64,000 bases of DNA from Liolophura sinensis. Lineage: Eukaryota > Mollusca > Polyplacophora > Chitonida > Chitonidae. The position numbers and the translations under genes are program-made. The stretch spans positions 15,567,570-15,631,569 of the forward strand of contig NC_088300.1 in assembly GCF_032854445.1 (NCBI RefSeq). The letters run 5' to 3'. The notes below the pieces were generated by a model, which saw only the letters and a program-made list of their open reading frames with translations, was not told the DNA's origin and ran no database searches. Numbering within the stretch: the stretch's first letter is position 1; each line of letters begins with the position of its first letter. Positions 60,005 to 64,000 of this stretch are shown one piece after another.

Positions 60005-61812
60005 CATTTCATGTAATGGAATTACTTCGTCATTGTATCTTTTGAGGACGACGTCGATTGGCCTTAAGATTGTTTGAGTATATGTTTACGGTCATCTAGC
60101 TGTTGTTCCTGCCCTTGATATGTACACAAATGACGATGATCGCGAATTACTGTGCCAGTGACCACCTAACATTTGAGACAGGGCAGGCATGGAATAAAAC
60201 GGCCTAGACATACATACAATACACGAGAACAAATAGGCCCCGACTACCCATTAAGGCTTTCTAACAGTGATATGTTGGCTACTTAAGAATTATTGTGAAA
60301 TATTTGTGATTATTCATTTGGCAGTTGTTAAACACCATACTCAAGAAGTGTTTACATGATGGTGGTCAGCATATTATGTGTGAGGGATAAACCCTGAGTG
60401 CTCAGGATAAACCAATGACCTCGAGCAAGTTACTGAAAAACTTGCCCGCGTGTGACGTATATAGATATGCGCGCCATCTTGATGGAAGTAAAGTGTACTA
60501 CATGGGAAACTAGACTGCACAAACAGACAGTATTCTGATATAGATGAGCCTCCCATTCCACAGATGCTTCATCTTGGTTTTAATTGCAGTTCGATCCCTA
60601 CGTAAACACAGCTATTTCAGCCATAACTCTACAGTATAGCTTTTACCTTTTTCGTTCTCACAACCCATCTGGTCTTTCGAATCCCAGAATCAAGTTGCCT
60701 TTAATAAGTGTAACTGATCATTGTTTCTGAACCCATTGTTTCAACTGTCATACTTTTTTTTTCACAGTGGTTGTGGGTTTAATCTGGCCCTGCCCGTTTT
60801 CCTCCCACCATAATCCTGGTCGCCGTACAACAGTTCTGCGTACAACACCAGTCAAATAAAATAAATAAATCTTGGCAGTAGGCCTATTATAAACATCATA
60901 ATTTCGTCTACACACATGCAAAACTTTATTATGCATTATTTCACAATTACAGGTACTCTGTATATTTAATAATTTAAATAGGTCCAGCATCAAAGCCGCC
61001 GTTGTATTACTCCCCCTGATTGGTCTAACCTGGTTGTTTGGGGTGATGACCATAAGCTCGAGTACCGTCGTATTCCAGTATTTCTTCGCTCTTCTCAACT
61101 CTCTCCAGGTAAGCGGTGTTTACTAGTGTGTAGTAGTAGTAGTAGTAGCCAGCCTCGTGAAAACTGCTCTACACATCATCAACACTTAGCAGTAAATGAT
61201 CAAAATCAATTTGTTCTCTTGGGCATGATGATAATAATATCACAAAATCCGTTCTCTGGTTGTCAGGGCTGAAAACGGGTTACACCCCACTCCATTCGTT
61301 CGTTATCAGATGGTTCTCGTCATTATGACTCGATCAGACTACCATATCCTGCCGGGTTCGTTTCAGAGAAAACTTCTTCATATACATCAGTCACCGCTTA
61401 AATGGTTTCAGCGTCGGCCTCAAAATCAGGAGACTCAGGAACAAACCCGTGTCGGGTTGTACCAAAGCCTTAAAAAATGGTACATGTTGCTGCCTTCAAG
61501 AAACCCAACCTAACCCCATTGATATAAGCCTTCATTAAATACCACACTTATTTCCTTAGAAATAATACTAGACCTTTTTTCATGATCGCTAATTAACAAG
61601 CAAATTTTCTAAAATATAATTCTGACCTCGCTCACATTGTATAGATCTATTACTTTTCTTCTTTACAGGGCTTTTTTATCTTCATCTTTCACGTGGCCCT
61701 AAACAATGACGTGAAGGAGAGCCTGAAGAAGAAGAAGGAAAAACTATCACGATCTCGAGCCTGGTTCAGCTCCTCTGGGTCCACCAGCAAAGTTTACTTC
61801 GCCGTACGTTAA
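43572..61812 (+). CDS. Adhesion G-protein-coupled receptor with cadherin-like module, GAIN/GPS and 7TM
   Basis: Adhesion GPCRs are plasma-membrane receptors that autocleave at the GPS and signal through a tethered agonist. Exons: 43572-43613, 45511-45538, 46153-46364, 46845-47212, 47340-47374, 48817-48930, 49778-49908, 50322-50381, 51443-51532, (51645-51651, proposed), 52008-52071, 53346-53445, 53591-53646, 53895-54009, 54914-55017, 55529-55628, 56039-56189, 56505-56571, 59094-59160, 59504-59589, 60982-61108, 61669-61812. With the 7-nt microexon all phases agree and the protein is 755 residues. Order: signal peptide, cadherin-like module, Ser/Thr/Asp stalk, GAIN, GPS, seven helices, basic tail. 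The 7TM region resembles the latrophilin/ADGRD part of the family; I cannot name an orthologue. The ectodomain is short for the family. An alternative end at 63169 is described separately. Confidence 0.88.
43738..43813 (-). mobile_element. SINE family A 3' fragment in the GPCR first intron
   Basis: TATTTATTTTATTGGTGTTT, TACGCTGTGCTCAAGAAAAT, CTTATACGACGACGGCCAGC, then it stops at ATAATGG. Confidence 0.85.
44118..44360 (+). mobile_element. SINE family A, nearly full length, diverged
   Basis: Head GGGCTACCGTGGCCGAGGTG, GTTAGGGTGCCAACGTGGCG, CTCTCACCAATGCGGTCACT; 3' part GGTTTCCTGCCAACATAATG, TAAGTGAAATATTCTTGTCT, ACGGCGTAAATCCAGTCAAA. In the GPCR first intron. Confidence 0.85.
45511..46364 (+). 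CDS. Adhesion GPCR exons 2-3: cadherin-like module, first part
   Basis: A 28-nt exon (45511-45538, tttcag/att ... aaag/gtgaga) joins in phase 1 to 46153-46364. The peptide reads [20 protein letters not shown], then [16 protein letters not shown] and [11 protein letters not shown]. This follows the cadherin repeat pattern: an early 'v.E.a.vG..V' strand, then 'Y.l....F.l...G.l.l...LD'. The acidic calcium ligands (DRE, DxNDN) are not clearly present, so calcium binding is doubtful. The module finishes on the next exon ([20 protein letters not shown]). Confidence 0.65.
45660..45725 (-). mobile_element. SINE-like 3' end, third family (ATTC tail)
   Basis: GAATGAATGAATGAACGAAT (the reversed tail) followed by ATCATGGCTTTACGCCACAT. 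The same end is seen on the plus strand at 57905-57948. Bodies are hard to delimit. Confidence 0.45.
45913..46026 (+). mobile_element. SINE family B 3' fragment
   Basis: GCGCCATGCCACAAGAAGAC, CACACACACACAGCTAATGA, CGTCGTCATCATATGAAAAA, ending CCAATACATACATTCATA. It matches the end of the copy at 59735-59945. Confidence 0.6.
46845..48930 (+). CDS. Adhesion GPCR exons 4-6: end of cadherin-like module and Ser/Thr/Asp repeat stalk
   Basis: Exon 46845-47212 ends the cadherin-like module and then encodes a low-complexity stretch rich in Ser, Thr, Asp, Gly and Ala, with two copies of a 12-residue unit ([12 protein letters not shown]; 36 bp at 47109-47144 and 47145-47180) and more degenerate copies before it. 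Such stalks are usually O-glycosylated; each unit also carries an NAT N-glycosylation sequon. A 35-nt exon (47340-47374, acatttcag/c ... aaag/gtatga) is needed to restore phase to 48817-48930, which continues [17 protein letters not shown], again Thr-rich. Confidence 0.65.
47109..47180 (+). repeat. Coding 36-bp tandem repeat in the GPCR stalk
   Basis: Two copies of a 36-bp unit with a single internal difference plus the final base, encoding [12 protein letters not shown] twice. Less exact copies precede it from about 47004. Confidence 0.9.
49115..49295 (+). repeat. Tandem repeat, about three and a half copies of roughly 55 bp
   Basis: Each copy has ATTACTGCATTCTGTAACAT, TGCGATCAG, GGGTCAGCCCTGACA. 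Intron after GPCR exon 48817-48930. Confidence 0.85.
49778..53646 (+). CDS. Adhesion GPCR exons 7-12: GAIN domain
   Basis: Exons 49778-49908, 50322-50381, 51443-51532, 52008-52071, 53346-53445 and 53591-53646. The first three are helical ([49 protein letters not shown]), as in subdomain A. The later ones carry the beta-rich subdomain [41 protein letters not shown] and [10 protein letters not shown]. Exon 51443-51532 ends in phase 0 whereas 52008 must be entered in phase 1, so a small exon is missing from the direct join; a 7-nt candidate is given separately. Confidence 0.8.
50038..50165 (+). repeat. Tandem repeat, about two and a half copies of 52 bp
   Basis: Copies of ATCTCAAATGGTTACCTGAA, AAGCGTTTATTTGTTGATG with moderate divergence, in a GPCR intron. 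Confidence 0.7.
50715..50945 (-). repeat. Degenerate CAATCAA-rich repeat
   Basis: Irregularly spaced CAATCAAAGAA and TCTCAATTA motifs over 230 bp. No coding potential. Confidence 0.45.
51262..51360 (-). mobile_element. tRNA-like SINE head or tRNA relic
   Basis: On the minus strand GCTGGCTCAGATAGTTAACA resembles a tRNA A box and CGTTCGGATCCAGCC a B box, about 60 bp apart. Cloverleaf pairing was not confirmed. It differs from the heads of families A and B. Confidence 0.45.
51645..51651 (+). CDS. Proposed 7-nt microexon in the GAIN domain
   Basis: A strong acceptor (gtttccgtccag, ending 51644) is followed after seven bases by gtaggt. Including these bases adds V-H-R and restores the phase between 51443-51532 and 52008-52071; without them the frame meets a stop. 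A second donor four bases further (gtgagt) would give 11 nt and the wrong phase. An undetected exon elsewhere in 51533-52007 with length 1 modulo 3 is the alternative. Confidence 0.35.
52118..52195 (-). mobile_element. SINE family A 3' fragment, degenerate
   Basis: TTGATTTGATTGTTTTTTAA, CGGCGTGCTCAAAAATGTTT, CATTATACCTGGG. An old copy. Confidence 0.6.
52303..52380. repeat. Dispersed repeat, copy 2 (partner at 2567-2640)
   Basis: Shares with 2567-2640 the order CCATC.G.CA.CCA.AATG, ACGTTCC, CAATA..CGCA and GCCAATT.C.AAAA. Family unknown. Confidence 0.45.
52510..52547 (+). repeat. 12-bp tandem repeat, three copies
   Basis: Three copies of TTACACGCCCCC, the last one imperfect at its end. C-rich, in a GPCR intron. 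Confidence 0.92.
52658..52885 (-). mobile_element. SINE family A, nearly full length, diverged
   Basis: TTTATTTATTTGATTGGTGT, TTTACGGCGTGCTCAAGAAT, AATGGCGGTCAGCAATATGG, then GATCACCCGCGGGTTGCTGA and a weak tRNA-like head near 52850. A plus-oriented copy follows at 53060, so the two form an inverted pair. Confidence 0.85.
53060..53293 (+). mobile_element. SINE family A, nearly full length
   Basis: Head AGGGCCTGCGTGACCTGGTG, ACAATGACCCAGGAACCTAT, CACCAATGCGGTTTCTGTGA; 3' end CACCGTAACGCTGGCCGCCA, CAAAACACCAATCAAATAAA. It ends about 50 bp before GPCR exon 53346-53445. Confidence 0.88.
53895..54009 (+). CDS. Adhesion GPCR GPS exon with tethered agonist
   Basis: The exon encodes the GPCR proteolysis site: [16 protein letters not shown], then [14 protein letters not shown]. 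The Trp and Cys pattern closes with HLT, the autocleavage tripeptide (cut between Leu and Thr), and TNFAILMQ is the usual tethered-agonist sequence. All catalytic features are intact, so the receptor should self-cleave. Entry is phase 2, exit phase 0, donor g/gtaaga. Confidence 0.93.
54914..61812 (+). CDS. Adhesion GPCR seven-transmembrane exons
   Basis: TM1 54914-55017 ([18 protein letters not shown]), TM2 55529-55628 ([19 protein letters not shown]), TM3 56039-56189 ([18 protein letters not shown]), TM4 56505-56571 ([12 protein letters not shown]), ECL2/TM5 59094-59160 ([18 protein letters not shown]), end of TM5 and ICL3 59504-59589, TM6-TM7 60982-61108 ([27 protein letters not shown]), TM7 end and tail 61669-61812 ([19 protein letters not shown]). 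The Cys at the top of TM3 and the CW of ECL2, which pair in class B2 receptors, are both present. The tail is short and basic, then Ser-rich, ending KVYFAVR with TAA at 61810-61812 if the last donor is not used. Confidence 0.93.
57905..57948 (+). mobile_element. SINE-like 3' end, third family
   Basis: AGAATAGTGGTGTTAAGCCA then TAATCATTCATTTATTC; same end as the minus-oriented fragment at 45660-45725. Confidence 0.45.
58383..58502 (-). mobile_element. SINE family A 3' half
   Basis: TTATTGATTTGGTTGGTGTT, TTACGCCGTACTCAAGAATA, CGACGGCGGCCAGCATTATG, GGTGGGAGGCAACCTGG, ending at ACCCACGACTC. In the large intron between TM4 and TM5. Confidence 0.9.
59735..59945 (+). mobile_element. SINE family B 3' half
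   Basis: GGTTGGCCCTGTGTCAGTAT, CTTCGGCATGATACTTCAG, GCAATGCCACAAGAAGATGC, TTTTCGTCATCATATAACTA and a CATACATACATA tail. Confidence 0.7.
59921..60003. repeat. (CATA)n, (CA)n and (TTAC)n microsatellites
   Basis: CATA repeats pass into CACACACACA and then TTACTTACTTAC over about 80 bp, continuing the tail of a family B SINE. Confidence 0.95.
60310..60450 (-). mobile_element. SINE family A, highly degenerate
   Basis: TTGTTAAACACCATACTCAA, GATGGTGGTCAGCATATTAT and GATAAACCAATGACCTCGAG keep the order of the family but with many changes. Confidence 0.5.
60768..60870 (+). mobile_element. SINE family A 3' half
   Basis: TGGTTGTGGGTTTAATCTGG, TTTTCCTCCCACCATAATCC, CAACACCAGTCAAATAAAAT then AAATAAAT. 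About 110 bp before the TM6-TM7 exon. Confidence 0.88.
61390..61502 (+). mobile_element. SINE family B 5' half
   Basis: TGGTTTCAGCGTCGGCCTCA, AAATCAGGAGACTCAGGAAC, GTGTCGGGTTGTACCAAAGC and AAAATGGTACATGTTGCTGC; matches the first half of the copy at 8088. Confidence 0.65.
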
Positions 61813-62022
61813 AATTCTTACTTCAGCCAGCATTATCTGTTGTCACATCCACCCAACCCCCTACTGGTGTGCCACTTCCAGGGTGCGGAGCCGAATTTCT
61901 GCAGTTTTAACACTGAACTCCCATATGGGTCGTTGTTCAAGATGTTATTCATTACTTTGATTCAGATTTAACACCAAGTTCAGAATTTTTCACTTGAACG
62001 ATATTATATTATATTAAGTAGG

Positions 62023-62296
62023 TGGGGCTCCGTGGCTTAGTTGGTTAGCGCGCTAGCGCAGCGTAATGACCCAGGAGCCTCTCACCAATGCGGTCGCTGT
62101 GAGTTCAAGTCCAGCTCATGGCTTCCTCTCCGGCCGTACGTGGGAAGGTCTTTCAGCAACCTGCGGATGGTAGTGGGTTTCCCCCTGGCTCTGCCCGTTT
62201 TCCACCCACCATAATGCTGGCCGCCGTCGTATAAGTGAAATATTCTTGAGAACGGCGTAAATTACCAATCAAATAAATAAATAAATAAATAAATAG
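62023..62296 (+). mobile_element. SINE family A, full length reference copy
   Basis: Head GGCTCCGTGGCTTAGTTGGT, TAGCGCGCTAGCGCAGCGTA and GTGAGTTCAAGTCCAGCTC (A and B boxes), body GGCTTCCTCTCCGGCCGTAC, GTAGTGGGTTTCCCCCTGGC, CACCATAATGCTGGCCGCCG, 3' end TTCTTGAGAACGGCGTAAAT, CCAATCAAATAAATAAATAA. About 274 bp, between the two alternative GPCR ends. Confidence 0.95.
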
Positions 62297-63094
62297 AACG
62301 TCCGGAATAAGCCACATGTAGCTGTTGACTACAGGTGACGCACAGACCTTCATATGGCATATTTCTAGAATAAGACAAGTACATACCTTGTAGTGTTACT
62401 CCGAAAAATGAAAGCTTCATATGTTTCAGCATATTTTGCCATCACCAGAACTCGAAATCACCCTTTCGTTCTTCGGAGTAGCACTACTTGTATATTACCT
62501 CAAAGACAAACTTATCAGTGGGTCTACTGAATTAAGGCAAAATGTATCTGAAGTACTTCATCTAAGAGTCCTTAAACTGAAACACGAGGGTCATCGACCT
62601 CTCATCGCCACAAAAGGTCGAGGATTCCTTGCCAGAGGGTGTGACTGATCAAACACCCCGTGCCAAGGTGTTGTATCTGATAGGCGTCATCGACATGTAA
62701 CTACTTGTGAAAAACTCGGTTTTCAGTAAAATTTACAACATGTTACTAATCATCCGTCCGTTTGTACTGAAGATGCCCTATGTATTTTATTAGACTCTGT
62801 GGTAGCCTATAGAACGAGTTGTGCCTTGAGAATGGTTATTCAGGGGAATTTGGGCTCGATTCTCACTGGAAACCCTTGATTACCGTTAGACCGATTGCCA
62901 AGGCGCTTTTCTACCTTCACGAAAAGGGGCAGCTTATTGCAGATTTGGTATTTCAACCCGCAGTCGATTTGAACGCTGTATGTTTGTCTTTTTCGAGTGT
63001 TAGGTTCACCCAATTTCACTGGCCTGCTCCCCATCCCATACAGTTTACCGATCGATGCATGGAGTTGAGACACTTTATTTTGGTATCATTACAG

Positions 63095-63169
63095 AAACAG
63101 AACGCAGTCACTCCGATCCTTGTTTCTTCAGCTGATGGTAACCCGGCAACAACCTCCGCCCACGCTTAG
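63095..63169 (+). CDS. Alternative C-terminal exon of the adhesion GPCR
   Basis: The exon 61669-61803 has a usable donor (gcc/gtacgt) just before its in-frame TAA. In phase 0 it can join 63095-63169 (acceptor tcattacag), giving KQNAVTPILVSS and ending TTSAHA with TAG at 63167-63169. That version is 777 residues in total. An AATAAA at 63669-63674, 500 bp downstream, would suit this longer transcript. Confidence 0.5.
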   Translation, partial: KQNAVTPILVSSADGNPATTSAHA

Positions 63170-63668
63170 ACGGATTCACGAACAGTCCGAGTTTCTACCA
63201 CATGGTCGATTTAAGAGATCACCTACCACCTGCCCTGTACATATGGTGTGAAAGAGTGATAACTTCTGATAAATTTACTGTTGCAAACCTTTCATCCTAC
63301 GAATATCTAAACCGAGGACAACTTACGAGTTTTATGGAGGGAAAAAACATGTAAAAAAGGGGTGCTTGGGATGTGAAATCAGAAAAAGGTCTGAAATAAG
63401 AGGTAGGTCTACTTCAGTCCAAGGATGGGGATGCATTATAGAGGTGACTGTGATGCAAGGATGCTTGGAACAGCAGACATGCAATGAAATGTTGATTTGC
63501 ACGGTGCTTAGCACCAGGTTACTAAAAGCTGTTAGTTACATTTTCATGCTGATGAATCTGATTATGATGTAATAACAGTAAGAGCAGTATGCAACACACA
63601 CCTGGATGGCTCCTCTGTTGTGGTATTGTAAATATCTAATGTCAACATTCTAAGCACAGACTGAAGGA

Positions 63669-63674
63669 AATAAA
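63669..63674 (+). terminator. Possible polyadenylation signal for the adhesion GPCR
   Basis: A canonical AATAAA hexamer lies 500 bp after the stop of the alternative terminal exon and about 1.86 kb after the nearer stop. Nothing else in the last 800 bases looks coding. Confidence 0.3.
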
Positions 63675-64000
63675 CATACATGTAATAAGGAAAAAAACAC
63701 ACTACAATGTAGGGTTTTGTTGCATATCAGCTTGGCCCTTTAGTATGCAATGAAGTGGTATGTGTCATGTAACATCATTGTCATTCATACCATTCACAAG
63801 ATTTCTGTATCACTTCCATTAATCTTTGTGGAAATGTCAATCCTGTTCAAAGCTCTATACATCGTTTTATGAAAGTGATCAATGTCACCTAAGATGTTAA
63901 CCCTCTAATTCGCTAGCCTGTCAACTGTCTGTACTTGGTCTGCTGCTTATCTACTTGAGTAGCAGAAAACCACACCGTTACAACTTGTAATTCATACAGC

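Noticed and set aside
1..64000. CRISPR arrays, operons, rRNA genes, phage or insertion sequences
   Set aside because: The DNA is clearly animal nuclear; the repeats are SINEs, minisatellites and microsatellites without the required structure.

Overview
This is a eukaryotic, probably lophotrochozoan window (mollusc favoured, brachiopod or similar not excluded). The basis is long AT-rich introns with GT-AG borders, many tRNA-derived SINEs with (AAAT)n tails of the kind seen in molluscan genomes, and many microsatellites and minisatellites. There are no operons, rRNA genes, CRISPR arrays or bacterial-type features. All gene models below were built by hand from splice sites, reading phase and protein motifs.

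Layout. (1) 1-5894: mostly repeat-poor DNA. One well-bordered candidate exon of an unknown minus-strand gene lies at 172-334. (2) 5895-29160, plus strand: 25 in-phase exons of a nidogen (entactin) gene encoding 1,248 residues. The signal peptide and the start of the NIDO domain are not found and probably lie upstream. Order: NIDO, one EGF, the G2F beta-barrel, eleven EGF modules, a YWTD beta-propeller, a C-terminal EGF, stop. (3) 29161-32503: 3' flank and a roughly 60-bp minisatellite split by a SINE. (4) 32504-36258, minus strand: a three-exon gene for a protein with an N-terminal C3HC4 RING-like finger and a long disordered tail. Its second exon carries an apparent 1-nt frameshift. Upstream of its start are a dense cluster of TGACGTCA-type (CREB/ATF) sites and a nested inverted repeat. 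A plausible plus-strand terminal exon (33640-33715) lies in its second intron. (5) 36830-43571: intergenic, with SINE copies and a local duplication. (6) 43572-61812 (or to 63169), plus strand: a complete or nearly complete adhesion GPCR. Order: signal peptide, one cadherin-like module, Ser/Thr/Asp-rich repeat stalk, GAIN domain with GPS (HLT/NFAIL), seven transmembrane segments, and two possible C-termini.

The three genes show no obvious functional linkage. Nidogen is a secreted basement-membrane linker, the adhesion GPCR is a plasma-membrane receptor, and the RING protein is probably intracellular. I see no clearly new multi-gene system. The observations most worth checking are the small-ectodomain, microexon-rich adhesion GPCR, the nidogen EGF expansion without a visible thyroglobulin module, and the frameshifted RING gene with its CRE-rich upstream region.
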